From Chitinophagaceae bacterium UBA2791 (lineage in GTDB: Bacteria; Bacteroidota; Bacteroidia; Chitinophagales; Chitinophagaceae): 64,000 bases of DNA. Positions within the stretch are counted from its first letter, which is position 1; every line of letters starts with the position of its first letter. A program made the position numbers and the translations under genes. The notes below the pieces were generated by a model. That model saw only the letters and a program-made list of their open reading frames with translations, was not told the DNA's origin and did no database searches. Positions 8,695 to 18,797 of the stretch are shown here, piece by piece. The DNA lies in the NCBI GenBank assembly GCA_002352105.1, contig DEHV01000005.1, positions 26,077 through 90,076 of the forward strand. Direction: 5' to 3'.

Positions 8695-10014
8695 TTATTC
8701 TTCGATGAAAAATTTTCCGATGGCATACTCTCCAACGGCCTCGCCGACTACCTGCCCTTCTGTTATCGCATCCATAAAATGTATACCTCCATAAAGCCTC
8801 GATATAGACGCTTCCGCCGCAGCTTGTCTGAATGAAGTAAAATGCCTGTCTTTTAACCCGAATGCTCTTTCCACAGTATCAGTATAAGCAAAATTTTCTC
8901 CGAAATAACGCGAAAGAACTACAGCCGCAGCAGTGGAAACAACGGAATGACCGCTAGGGTATTCGGGAAACGGCGGCGTTTGTAAAAGCGGCTCCCAGCT
9001 CTTATCAATATACCTGCGAATGACCGTTTCGGGCCTAATGCGGTCGCTCCTGTATTTTTCGTCCCAACAGGAAATAAACGCATCCGTCAGCGTTGTGGAC
9101 AATACGGTATAAGCCTGCATAGCAGAATCGAAGGATAGGAATTGCCGCCCGATGGCAATTCCTGCAATGCCCATCCAATGCGCGCCAGGAGATATTTTTT
9201 TTATGCCAAACTGCAAATGTCCCTTATCCACAACTGCGAATGGATTACAATCCCAGAAAGACGCAATTTCTGCATGTAAGGGGTCTGTTGATTTGCTTTG
9301 TACGTAAACTTCGTTCATCACCTTGAAAAAATCAGTATCCTTATTCTCGCTAAATGGCGTGGGAGGCGGAGGAATAAAAAGGGAAGAGGAATCCAAGTAA
9401 AATGTTCTGACTCTGTTAAAATAGGGTTCCAACGCATCCATATAAGCGGGAGGCGTTGGAAACCAAAACCCTTTACCAGGCTTTGGCGAATAACGCGGAA
9501 AATTACTGAGTCTCCGATAACCGTCTTCTTCCGCATAAGCCAGAATGGAGCCGGCAATGCTTTCAGCGTATTGAAGAGAACCTTCTAAGGTCTTCTTTTT
9601 AATGCCATTACTTTTAAAATAGCTTAAAAGCGATCGTTCCAGCGAATCAAACCGAGCGCCGGAAGGCTGCATTTTTTTTGCTACCCCTATCATAGCAAGT
9701 AATGCCGCTACATTTTCATTGAATACTGCTCCAACAGGCTTTTTAATTAACGGATAACCGTTCAGAATGCCATGCATACTCTTAAATGAAGGATTATTCT
9801 GCGACACTACTTCATACCCTGCCAAGCTCGCATAAGCAAAAAAACGAGCGGCCAGGGGAGGATTGGTATTGTCATCTACCATCAGGTTTGTCATATATTC
9901 TATTACTTCGCTAACCTGCTCCTGGCCCACATTTATAACTCTTTCTGGTTGATGACAAGCTATATTACAGAGTAGCATTCCTAAAATAGCAATAAAACAG
10001 ATATTCTTCTTCAT
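8695..10014 (-). CDS. Vanadium-dependent haloperoxidase / PAP2-superfamily lipoprotein
   Basis: A 439-residue protein with a lipoprotein signal (C20) and the complete three-part PAP2/haloperoxidase signature: K320-x6-R327-P328, P353-S-G-H356-S and S405-R406-x5-H412. In vanadium haloperoxidases these residues bind vanadate and H412 is the direct ligand; in acid phosphatases the same residues handle phosphate. Sequence alone does not decide which. The ATG overlaps the TAA of the upstream VCBS gene (TAATG), which implies translational coupling. It is the last gene of a run beginning with sigma, FecR, SusC and SusD. Confidence 0.88.
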   Translation of the reverse strand: MKKNICFIAILGMLLCNIACHQPERVINVGQEQVSEVIEYMTNLMVDDNTNPPLAARFFAYASLAGYEVVSQNNPSFKSMHGILNGYPLIKKPVGAVFNENVAALLAMIGVAKKMQPSGARFDSLERSLLSYFKSNGIKKKTLEGSLQYAESIAGSILAYAEEDGYRRLSNFPRYSPKPGKGFWFPTPPAYMDALEPYFNRVRTFYLDSSSLFIPPPPTPFSENKDTDFFKVMNEVYVQSKSTDPLHAEIASFWDCNPFAVVDKGHLQFGIKKISPGAHWMGIAGIAIGRQFLSFDSAMQAYTVLSTTLTDAFISCWDEKYRSDRIRPETVIRRYIDKSWEPLLQTPPFPEYPSGHSVVSTAAAVVLSRYFGENFAYTDTVERAFGLKDRHFTSFRQAAAEASISRLYGGIHFMDAITEGQVVGEAVGEYAIGKFFIEE

Positions 10015-13000
10015 TATTTTATTTTGTAAGCCTGAATCGAATTATTATTTCTTCCAAACAAAATCAGCTTATCAGAAAGCGAACTGATAAACCTGGTATC
10101 GCCCGAAACATTAAATCCTGAAATTGCCTGAGGGATATAGGAAAAATTTCCTTTGCCATCGCCGGTAAACGCCATGCCGTAATTAGACTGATTCAATCCA
10201 AACTTTACCCGGCTATAACTGATATTCCCCCCAAGTAAAAGATCTTTTTTTCCGTCGTTATTAATGTCGGTCAATAAAATGGCAAATACAGGCGAATATT
10301 GCGCTTCAATGGGGAGTTCTTTTGCTTCATAGTAGTTATTCGCAGCGCTCAGGAAGCACATCGTTTGCAGAGTATTTACGGAAAGGTGGGCGGCGCCTTT
10401 TAACTGATCGGGAGTAAAAATAGCGTTGAGTTGCGCATCTGCATAAGATTTGTAATCAGGAAATTTTCGCCTCATGCTGCTTATCTGGTCAAGCAGTTCG
10501 TCGCGTGAAACATAAGGATAGGTTTTACCTTGTATATAAAAACAAAATATAGGATCTACAGAGCCGTTATCATCAAAGTCCTTATAATACAACTCAAGCG
10601 GATGCTCATCATCAGCTTTGGATTGCATATTCAATCCATAATTACCAACAACCAGATCAGGTTTACCATCTCCATTCAGATCATCCACCAGCAATTTATT
10701 CCACCACCCGGTATATTCTTTATCAAAATACTCCGATGTTTTGTCTTCCAGGATGCCTTTATTGTTGATCCATACCTTTACCGGCATCCACTCCCCAACC
10801 GTGACCAGATCAGGCTGCCCATCATTGTTCATATCACAGAAAACGGCGTCGGTAAACATACCGGCCCGCGCCATTGAAGGCGCAACCGACATTGTTACAT
10901 CGGAGAAATTTCCTTTGCCATCATTTAATAAAATGAAGCTTGCAGGCGGTTCGGGATAACGGCCAGGTCTCGATCTTCCTCCAATAAAAAGATCAGGCGC
11001 CCCGTCTCCATTAATATCTCCCACGGCCGCGCATCCGACAGCTGTATTCATTAGCGGCAACGCTTTGGAGGCTTTTTCAAAAATGCCTTTGCCATTATTT
11101 AAATACAACCGGCTTTGCAAGGAAGGATCCTCCGGCATGAAATGATCGTAGCCGCCGCTACCTACCAACAAATCCTGATCGCCATCGTTATCAACGTCCA
11201 GGAATATCGCAGATACATCCTCACAGATCGAATCGGTTGAAATAGATACTTGCCTGCTCCTGCTAAACGAACCGTTGGATGATTGCAGAAATATTTCGGA
11301 AGGCTGTCCCGAAGCGCCTCCGATAAAAAGATCTTTCTTACCATCGCCATTGACATCGGCCTCAGCGATGCAGGGGCCGCTGTAAGAAAGCGTGTTGATT
11401 AATAATGGTTGACGTTTAAAGTCGTTTACAATATTTTCCCTATGTTTAAATGCTATAGGCGAAGGCGTTGCTTCAACCATTGGGGTATATGCGTCATTTT
11501 CAGATTTAAGGGGCGTAGAGGCATTTGATTCATAGGCTAAGATCTCCTGGTTAGCCTGTAAATTTATCCATCGCTCTTCTTTTCCGGAAGCCCAGGTTAT
11601 TTTCAGCGAATCTATTTTTGCCGATTCTCCCGTTCCGAATATTAACACCGGCGATACGCTTGACTGAAATCCTTTACTGACAACCTGTTCCTGTACCTGT
11701 TGTTGTTCTCCGTGAAAAATATATACCTTGGCCCCAACACCCAACGTATTTCCCTTTTCGCCGCTTAACCTTATTCGCAAATAGTTATGATGACGAAGGC
11801 GCTCGGCATTATTTCGATAAACAAAACAAGGAGCATTGATATTATTTACCACAATGTCCAGGTCGCCGTCATTATCCAGATCGCCATAGGCTGCTCCATT
11901 GCTGTTTGAGGATTCACGAAACCCCCAGTGTTCACTCATATCGGAAAAACGGGCGCCCTGAATATTTTTGAAAATATAATTTTGAACATTAGAAGACGGC
12001 ATGGATTTAACCAGTTCCAGCAAGGTATTTTTGGTTACCTTCCCCTGCAGGTCTCTTAATTTATTTCCCATAAATTTCAGAAAATCGAGATTTGTGAAAT
12101 CCCGGAGAAATCCGTTAGTGACATACAGATCTTTCCATCCGTCGTTATCAAAATCGGCAATTAAGGGAGCCCAACTCCAATCCGTATTGGATACCCCCTG
12201 AAGCTGCGCCACTTCGCTGAATGAGCCGTTTCCATTATTAATATGAAGCATATTAATCATGTACTGAGCATGCAAACCAATCCTAACGCGCATATCAAAA
12301 ATCTCATAATTATCGCTAGCCAGTAATAATTTCTGTCGTCGGTTATCCTCAGGCAACATATCCAGCGTAAAAATATCAGCCCACCCGTCATTATTGATGT
12401 CAGCCACGTCGTTACCCATCGAAAAATGAGAGGTTTTAGACAACATGGATCGGATGCTGTCCGTATAAGCGCCGTTTTTATTATTAATATAGAGATAGTC
12501 CGGCGCTGAATAATCATTAGAAACATATAAATCCGGCCAGCCGTCATTATTCACATCAGTTACAGAAACGCCGAGATTATAATTTAATCTTGAGTTAAGA
12601 AGTCCCGCGGCCTGAGTAACTTCTTCAAAAAAATTATTAGTATTCCTAAATAATTTAATGCCAGTAAGAGAATCCGGTTGATGTAATAAATAAGTTAGTT
12701 TGGCTTCATCCAGATCATTAAAACGGATTGGGCTATGATTTAATAATATCATATCCAGATCTCCGTCTTTATCGTAATCAAAAAATGCAGCATGCATACT
12801 GAATGCAGGGTCCGCCAATCCATACTGTTTTGCTTCTTCTATAAATACAGGATTGCCAACGCTGTCATTACCCTTGTTAATAAAAAGTTCGTTTAACCTA
12901 AGCTTTTCCGGAAAATCTCCGGAATAACAAATGTAGATATCCAGGAGGCCGTCGCCATTTACATCGGCCATGGTTGCCCCCGTCTTCCAGCTATCGCGCC

Positions 13001-13349
13001 CCTGAACGCCCGCTTTTGAAGTGATATCTTCAAACCGTAGTCCGCCTTTATTGAGATATAGTTTATTTTCGACCCTGTTTCCTGTAAAAAAAATATCATC
13101 CAACCCATCGCCGTTTACATCTCCGATAGCCACGCCGCCTCCACTATAGCTGTACTCATACTGCAGTGGATTAATGTTTTCTGTTTCAATAATTTCATTA
13201 TTGAAATGAATATTCGTTTCTCTTGCATCCATCAAACTAAATAATGCAGGAGGTTGGCGGTCTTTTTCACTCTTGCATGAAACAAAAATTAAAAAGGGGA
13301 TTACTGCGGTAAAGGAAGCGCTAATTAAACAACGAAAACAGGAAAACAT
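10014..13349 (-). CDS. VCBS/FG-GAP repeat lipoprotein with ASPIC/UnbV domain (CRTAC1-like)
   Basis: A 1111-residue surface-type protein. The signal ends in a lipobox (FLIFVSC). The body is built of many FG-GAP/VCBS repeats carrying the Ca-binding DxNxDGxxD pattern (GDVNGDGLDDIFF, ADVNGDGLLDIYI, TDINNDGKKDLLL), forming one or two beta-propellers. An ASPIC/UnbV-type module lies near residues 520-600 (LRIRLSGEKGNTLGVGAKV). Such proteins are exported and probably bind ligands; their activity is not established. The gene is coupled to the haloperoxidase-like gene and sits 146 bp after susD, with a perfect inverted repeat between. Confidence 0.9.
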   Translation of the reverse strand: MFSCFRCLISASFTAVIPFLIFVSCKSEKDRQPPALFSLMDARETNIHFNNEIIETENINPLQYEYSYSGGGVAIGDVNGDGLDDIFFTGNRVENKLYLNKGGLRFEDITSKAGVQGRDSWKTGATMADVNGDGLLDIYICYSGDFPEKLRLNELFINKGNDSVGNPVFIEEAKQYGLADPAFSMHAAFFDYDKDGDLDMILLNHSPIRFNDLDEAKLTYLLHQPDSLTGIKLFRNTNNFFEEVTQAAGLLNSRLNYNLGVSVTDVNNDGWPDLYVSNDYSAPDYLYINNKNGAYTDSIRSMLSKTSHFSMGNDVADINNDGWADIFTLDMLPEDNRRQKLLLASDNYEIFDMRVRIGLHAQYMINMLHINNGNGSFSEVAQLQGVSNTDWSWAPLIADFDNDGWKDLYVTNGFLRDFTNLDFLKFMGNKLRDLQGKVTKNTLLELVKSMPSSNVQNYIFKNIQGARFSDMSEHWGFRESSNSNGAAYGDLDNDGDLDIVVNNINAPCFVYRNNAERLRHHNYLRIRLSGEKGNTLGVGAKVYIFHGEQQQVQEQVVSKGFQSSVSPVLIFGTGESAKIDSLKITWASGKEERWINLQANQEILAYESNASTPLKSENDAYTPMVEATPSPIAFKHRENIVNDFKRQPLLINTLSYSGPCIAEADVNGDGKKDLFIGGASGQPSEIFLQSSNGSFSRSRQVSISTDSICEDVSAIFLDVDNDGDQDLLVGSGGYDHFMPEDPSLQSRLYLNNGKGIFEKASKALPLMNTAVGCAAVGDINGDGAPDLFIGGRSRPGRYPEPPASFILLNDGKGNFSDVTMSVAPSMARAGMFTDAVFCDMNNDGQPDLVTVGEWMPVKVWINNKGILEDKTSEYFDKEYTGWWNKLLVDDLNGDGKPDLVVGNYGLNMQSKADDEHPLELYYKDFDDNGSVDPIFCFYIQGKTYPYVSRDELLDQISSMRRKFPDYKSYADAQLNAIFTPDQLKGAAHLSVNTLQTMCFLSAANNYYEAKELPIEAQYSPVFAILLTDINNDGKKDLLLGGNISYSRVKFGLNQSNYGMAFTGDGKGNFSYIPQAISGFNVSGDTRFISSLSDKLILFGRNNNSIQAYKIK

Positions 13350-13374
13350 AGATACTCATTTAATAAACCGGGAG

Positions 13375-13420
13375 ATGTTTCATTCCCGCTGAAATGGATT
13401 CTCCAACGGGAATGAAACAT
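13375..13420. repeat. Perfect 14-bp inverted repeat between SusD and VCBS genes
   Basis: ATGTTTCATTCCCG (13375-13388) and its exact reverse complement (13407-13420) enclose an 18-nt loop. No T-run follows on the minus strand, so it is not a classical intrinsic terminator. An mRNA 3'-end stabiliser or processing hairpin is more likely. Confidence 0.75.
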
Positions 13421-13495
13421 AGGCCTGGCTATAGTTAACTGAACTTTAAATATAAAAATGCGCTATTTAAAAGGTAGGTCGTTTGCCTGTCAAAA

Positions 13496-15148
13496 CTAGT
13501 TATAACCGGGATTTTGTTTTAAGTTCGAGTTGGTGTTCATCTCCCGCAAAGGGATCGGGCCGAGGTCGGTATGCGTCTGGCCGGTAGCCTTGAAAGAAAG
13601 ACGCGACCTGGTATTGTACACCCCGAAACGGATCATATCCGTGCGCCGGTGCGCTTCCCCCGCAAATTCCCAACCCAGCTCATCCAGGAATCTTCCATAC
13701 AATATCGGTTCCGTTTCATGAGTAGTGCCATAGTATGGACTGCCGGGATAAGTGTCTCTCAGTCCATAGTCATAAGTACTGGTTTCCAATAATTGCTCAT
13801 CGGTAACGGTTGCCTTGGCAGGGTCGTCAAAATTCCGCATCCTTACTTCGGTCACCAGCGCGCCGGCGCCCGGACGACCCAAACGCATTAACGACTCCGC
13901 CTTCATCATCAGGATCTCGGCATAACGCGCCATCGGCGCATCGTTCTCCATATACCCCGGATGCTCGCCCTTGGCTACTTCGTATTTGATAGGCCTGTAG
14001 CCATGCATATCTTCGCTATGGGTGATAGAAGGAACTGTATTCACAATATTAAATGGTTTGCCCACGGAATCTCCCCTCGATACATATATCGTTTCTCCGG
14101 AGCTTGATATTAACTGCCCCCGGAGCCAGGCTCCGCCGGTAAGCCGTTTGTCGTCCGGATCGTAGGTATCGATGAACTGGGGGATAGCCACCAATCCGCC
14201 CCAACCGGGAACCTGCAGGTCGTACACCTGCTGAGCTTCGGCAGGAAGCGCATAAATATGTACGTTACTCCTGAATCCATACTTCTGTCCTCCATATGGA
14301 ATCATCCAAATGTTTTCAACAGAATTTTCATTTTGTAATTTAAAACAATTCGCTTGTATGGGCTCCAGGGAAAACAATGTGGAATTGATGATAGCATCGC
14401 ATGCTGCGATACATTTTTCCCATTCAGGAGTTCCTGCCCAAACCTCTGCATTCAAATATATCTTAGCAAGAAGCGCATTGGCGGACCATTTGTTGTTGAA
14501 ACGGCCGTAAGTGGTGGTATTACGCTCGTCGCTCAGATTAGGCAATGATTCCGTGATTTCCTTAACCATAAAATTGAATACTTCCAACCTGGTATTCTGC
14601 TCAGGCAAAAAACCTGCGGGCACATCGTACCGGTCTACAATAGGAACATTTCCGAACACATCGCACAATACGTAGTAGTAAGACGCCCGCAACGTTCTCA
14701 GTTCGCTGACCAACACAACCTTGGCGTCGTCCTCCAGGGGTATCTCGCCGGATTCTATCTGGAAAAGCACCCGGTTACAGTTAGTAACGCCTTCGAATGC
14801 CGTTCTCCATATATCGGCAAAGGCCGCTTCATCGGTTTTCCAGGTATGAAAATGCGCAAATGTGTGTATTTCCTCGCAAAAGCTCATGTTTGCCTTACAT
14901 GCCTTTAGAAAAGCATCTGTAGTTTCTTCCTGAATCGTCCAGTATGTCCGGTTCAGATTAAGCACCGCTCTCCAGGATCCGTAGCTGGTGCCTAATAAAG
15001 CGGCAACATCATCGGAAGTCGGTATAAATTGTTCCGCTACAATATCGGTATAGCTTTTGTCTTTAAGTTTCGTGCACCCTGTTATAAGAGTGAAACAAAT
15101 TATAGTCGGCAATAATATATTAATAGACCTTTTTTTCATACTTGTCAT
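13496..15148 (-). CDS. SusD/RagB-family outer-membrane lipoprotein
   Basis: A 550-residue protein with a lipobox (FTLITGC) and the SusD fold: N-terminal TPR-like helices (AFEGVTNCNRVLFQI, LRTLRASYYYVLCDVFGNVPIV) and the C-terminal LGWEFAGEAHRRTDMIRFG motif typical of RagB/SusD. SusD proteins lid the SusC transporter and capture the substrate on the cell surface. The start lies 4 bp after the SusC stop, so the pair is cotranscribed. The substrate is unknown; no glycoside hydrolase is adjacent. Confidence 0.94.
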   Translation of the reverse strand: MTSMKKRSINILLPTIICFTLITGCTKLKDKSYTDIVAEQFIPTSDDVAALLGTSYGSWRAVLNLNRTYWTIQEETTDAFLKACKANMSFCEEIHTFAHFHTWKTDEAAFADIWRTAFEGVTNCNRVLFQIESGEIPLEDDAKVVLVSELRTLRASYYYVLCDVFGNVPIVDRYDVPAGFLPEQNTRLEVFNFMVKEITESLPNLSDERNTTTYGRFNNKWSANALLAKIYLNAEVWAGTPEWEKCIAACDAIINSTLFSLEPIQANCFKLQNENSVENIWMIPYGGQKYGFRSNVHIYALPAEAQQVYDLQVPGWGGLVAIPQFIDTYDPDDKRLTGGAWLRGQLISSSGETIYVSRGDSVGKPFNIVNTVPSITHSEDMHGYRPIKYEVAKGEHPGYMENDAPMARYAEILMMKAESLMRLGRPGAGALVTEVRMRNFDDPAKATVTDEQLLETSTYDYGLRDTYPGSPYYGTTHETEPILYGRFLDELGWEFAGEAHRRTDMIRFGVYNTRSRLSFKATGQTHTDLGPIPLREMNTNSNLKQNPGYN

Positions 15149-15152
15149 TTTA

Positions 15153-18100
15153 TCAATTAAAAGTTATGTTCCATCCAATAGAATAAACCCTCGTGGAAGG
15201 GTACTTGTTACCAGAGTCATTCCCTGGAGAGAGGCCAAGCAGAGGCACTTCAGGATCCATTCCCTTATACTTTGTAATGATAATGCCGTTTAGTACTGAT
15301 ACATACACGCGGGAAGCGCTGACATGTTTTAACTTTTTAATACTATACCCGATGGAAATATTATCAATTTTCACAAAATCGCCGCTCTCAAGATAATAGC
15401 TGTTGTACTCAGGAGATGTTCCGCTATTCAAAACGGCTTTTCCGAAAATTTTATCATAAGCAGAACGCATCTGATTAAAACCTAATCGCACATTCGGGTT
15501 TTCAGTAGCCATGCGTTGATAATTCAACACCTTGGCGCCAAAAGCGCCGCGCATGTTTATGAATAGATCAAGGTTGCCATAACGGAGCGTATTGTTCCAG
15601 CTGGCAAAATATTTAGGCAATCCATTACCCAGGATCTTTTTATTTGTTTCCAGCCTTTCCTCGGTAGGCTTGCCTTCGGCATCTTCAAAAATCCATTTCC
15701 CATCTTCAGTAATGTCCAGAACCTTATGGCCATAAAAATTGCCAATGGCTTTGCCCACTTCCACCCGGTGCGTGTAAGTCTCCCTGTTCAGGGAACCTGG
15801 CTGGCCTCCTGTATTAAACCATTCCTGCGTAGCCTGGTAAAGATCATTGGAGATGGAAGCCAGCTTATTGGAATTTGTAGAAAACGTTACCGATGAATTC
15901 CAGGTAAAATTTTTGCTTTGAACCGGCGTTCCCGAAAGCAGTATTTCCAATCCGCTGTTTTTCATTACGCCCACATTTGCGGTAGTAATCCCATAAGCAT
16001 TAGGAGGCGCAGGAACCGAATAATCATACAATAGCCCATCGGTAATACGGCGATAGTAATCAATGCTTCCGCTAAGTCTTCCATTCAGGATGCCAAAATC
16101 CAAACCAATATTCGTTTCCTTTTTTTCTTCCCATCGCAAATAAGGATTGGCATTCCTGGTCGGCGACAATGCCTGTAACCACTGCCCATCATAAAATACT
16201 CCATTCTGATGAGCAGCCGCGCTCTGGTAACCTAATAATGCCATTCCGAGAAAATAAGGACTCGGAGCTGTGCCGGTTACGCCATACCCGGCTCTTAATT
16301 TCAACTCGTTAAACCCCGAACCGCTCATGAATTCTTCCTCGCTGATCCTCCAACCCGCGGAAATAGAGGGAAAAGTGCCCCAGGGGTCTTTTGTGCCCAC
16401 TAATTTTGAGCTAGCCTCATGGCGGAGGCTCGCCATTAACAGGTACTTATCTTTATAATTATAATTTATCCTTCCAAAAAAGCCAATCAGGTTTGATTCA
16501 TATTTATAACTACTCATCATACCGGCTTGTCCATTAACCGATTCCTGGCCTAAGCCAATATTATCCAGGTAAGAAAAATTACCCGCAGGGAAATCCCAGT
16601 TCTGGAGCGTAGTTGATTCAGTAAGATTATCCTGGTAGCTATAGCCAACAAGGGCTGTGATCTTATGCGCATCAAACGATTTTGTATAATCGGCAGTTAA
16701 CTCCAATAGATTACTGGTATTCTTTCCAAATGATTTTCTGGCAAAACCATTTTTGTTATCTCTGGTATTGGAAATATGTTGTTTTGTATGCCCCAGGCCG
16801 CTTTGATTATCAGACAAACCTCTAAAACCCAATGCTTTTAAATTCAGGTTGTCAACGGGTTCCCAGGACACGCTTCCGCTAACCCGTGTCGATACCGCTT
16901 TAGAGCCGCCAAAACTCTCATATATCAACCCGAGCGGATTAATATAAGCGAGCAGGTTCATATTTTCATTCCAGCTGCCATCCTCATTCTTTATTGGCGC
17001 TGTCGGATTCCGGGTTAAGGCCTGATTGAAAAGTCCGGCGGGGGGAGAATCTCCCACTCCTACGTTGCCGGTTTGACCAAAATCAACGCCGGTATTGTCC
17101 TCGTTAACGAGGACTCCTACATTTATTTTCAATCTGTCGTTAAACATATTGTGGTTTAATCCAAGTCGCGCGTTGATGGTCTGAAAGTCCGACTGAAGCA
17201 CCACTCCTTGCAGATTTCTATAGTTAACAGATCCAAAATAATTGGTTTTCGAACTCCCTCCGCTCACGGATAAATTATGGTTGTGGCTGATCGGCATTTG
17301 CCTGCTGATCTCTTTCACCCAATCCGTACTGCCGCCCATATCCTGGAACCCAACGCCTTCGCTGATCTTTTGCCGGTATTCCGAAGCGGTAAGCATTTTG
17401 GGCAGGCGGATAAACTCCTGCGTACTGATATAACCATCATAACCAATAACAGGTGTTACTGAACCTTTCGCCTTCCTGGTATTTATAATTATCACGCCAT
17501 TGGTTCCCCTGGTTCCATAAATGGCGGCTGCTGATCCGTCTTTCAGCACATCAATACTTTCGATATCATTGGGCGGCACCGTTGCCAGATCGCCGGGGAT
17601 ACCATCAATCAACACCAATGGCTGAGTGCTTGAAAGCAAGGTAGCCACGCCTCTTAATAAGATCTGGGAAGGAGCCGTTGGGTCGCCGCTCACATTATTA
17701 ACAGCCAAGCCGGCAACCTTACCCTGCAACAACTGACCCACGTCCTTTACAGAACCCTGAACAAAATCCTTTGCTTTTACGCTGGCCGCAGCGCTGGTGA
17801 CCTCTAATTTCCTCTGGGATCCATACCCGATAACCACTACCTCGTCTGCAATAAGCGCTTCCTCCCTCGTTAACGTAAGATTGCCTAAAGACAGCGGCGA
17901 ATCGCCGGAAACAACAATAGCCCTGCTGATCGTTTCAAATCCAATGAAAGATATCTCCAGGGTATATCTGCCTTCGGGAACATTCAACAAGGTAAACTCG
18001 CCTCTTGCATTGGTAGTGGTTCCCCTATTGCCTGGCAGAAGTTTCACCGATGCGCCTTCCACGGGATTACCCGTATCATCCCGCAGAGCGCCGCTAACCG

Positions 18101-18542
18101 TTTGCGGCGGCGCAACCGCTATATCGTCAACAGCCGGATTCGTTGTTTTCTTCCTGATGATAACGATCGTCTTGTCCTCAATAGAAAATGAAAGGGGCTG
18201 ATTCCTCAAAGCCTGCCGTAAAAAATCCTCCAGGTAAACATTTCTGGCGGAAATAGTGACCGGCGTCGCATCGCGAAGCGCGGTCGCATCATAAAAAAAT
18301 ACGTACCCCGTCTGGTTCTTGACAACATTGAATATTTTTTTGAGAGAAACTTCTTTTCCCGAAAAACTGACAGTTTGCGTTAAACCTGCCGCCCCGAGAT
18401 TCATAAAAGCTATCGTTAAAAGAAAAGTCAGCTTCATGGCTAACAGCGTTTTGGATGATAACAAGGGCCGGAGAAGATGGCGGCCCGGACAATAATCTCC
18501 ATTTGCCAGGTCTCCGGCAAATAAAAGAGCTTTAATTTGCAT
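15153..18542 (-). CDS. SusC/RagA TonB-linked outer-membrane transporter with STN domain
   Basis: A 1129-residue receptor. Order: signal segment about 36-56; STN domain about 62-112 (FNVVKNQTGYVFFYDATAL); carboxypeptidase-regulatory-like domain about 147-212 (GNPVEGASVKLLPG); plug about 245-355 with the SusC hallmark IDVLKDGSAAAIYGTRGTNG; then the 22-strand barrel. The STN domain indicates signalling to a FecR anti-sigma factor, which is encoded upstream together with its sigma factor. The protein imports a ligand in a TonB-dependent way with the SusD partner downstream. Confidence 0.95.
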   Translation of the reverse strand: MQIKALLFAGDLANGDYCPGRHLLRPLLSSKTLLAMKLTFLLTIAFMNLGAAGLTQTVSFSGKEVSLKKIFNVVKNQTGYVFFYDATALRDATPVTISARNVYLEDFLRQALRNQPLSFSIEDKTIVIIRKKTTNPAVDDIAVAPPQTVSGALRDDTGNPVEGASVKLLPGNRGTTTNARGEFTLLNVPEGRYTLEISFIGFETISRAIVVSGDSPLSLGNLTLTREEALIADEVVVIGYGSQRKLEVTSAAASVKAKDFVQGSVKDVGQLLQGKVAGLAVNNVSGDPTAPSQILLRGVATLLSSTQPLVLIDGIPGDLATVPPNDIESIDVLKDGSAAAIYGTRGTNGVIIINTRKAKGSVTPVIGYDGYISTQEFIRLPKMLTASEYRQKISEGVGFQDMGGSTDWVKEISRQMPISHNHNLSVSGGSSKTNYFGSVNYRNLQGVVLQSDFQTINARLGLNHNMFNDRLKINVGVLVNEDNTGVDFGQTGNVGVGDSPPAGLFNQALTRNPTAPIKNEDGSWNENMNLLAYINPLGLIYESFGGSKAVSTRVSGSVSWEPVDNLNLKALGFRGLSDNQSGLGHTKQHISNTRDNKNGFARKSFGKNTSNLLELTADYTKSFDAHKITALVGYSYQDNLTESTTLQNWDFPAGNFSYLDNIGLGQESVNGQAGMMSSYKYESNLIGFFGRINYNYKDKYLLMASLRHEASSKLVGTKDPWGTFPSISAGWRISEEEFMSGSGFNELKLRAGYGVTGTAPSPYFLGMALLGYQSAAAHQNGVFYDGQWLQALSPTRNANPYLRWEEKKETNIGLDFGILNGRLSGSIDYYRRITDGLLYDYSVPAPPNAYGITTANVGVMKNSGLEILLSGTPVQSKNFTWNSSVTFSTNSNKLASISNDLYQATQEWFNTGGQPGSLNRETYTHRVEVGKAIGNFYGHKVLDITEDGKWIFEDAEGKPTEERLETNKKILGNGLPKYFASWNNTLRYGNLDLFINMRGAFGAKVLNYQRMATENPNVRLGFNQMRSAYDKIFGKAVLNSGTSPEYNSYYLESGDFVKIDNISIGYSIKKLKHVSASRVYVSVLNGIIITKYKGMDPEVPLLGLSPGNDSGNKYPSTRVYSIGWNITFN

Positions 18543-18797
18543 ACTTTTACAGTGTTTGGTTAATGAATAAACAGTTCGTCAATTTGTTTTGCAGATTAAC
18601 CTTACTACACCGTTCTGGCTGCTACCAGGGCGGTTTTTGTTTATACAAGGCCTGCTAAACGTTATTCGATTAATGTTAAATACGCTTTTTATACCATAGG
18701 CGTTCTGATATTTATTGTGATTTGATATTGTCGTCTTTACTGAGTTGCGATCGGTTTTTACAACGGCCCTCTTTGCATTTGCAGCGCCCGCGCTTTA

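Noticed and set aside
18609..18645. Hairpin with T-run on the plus strand between FecR and SusC of the first block
   Set aside because: All genes here run on the minus strand, where the stem has mismatches and no T-run follows, so a terminator role is not supported.
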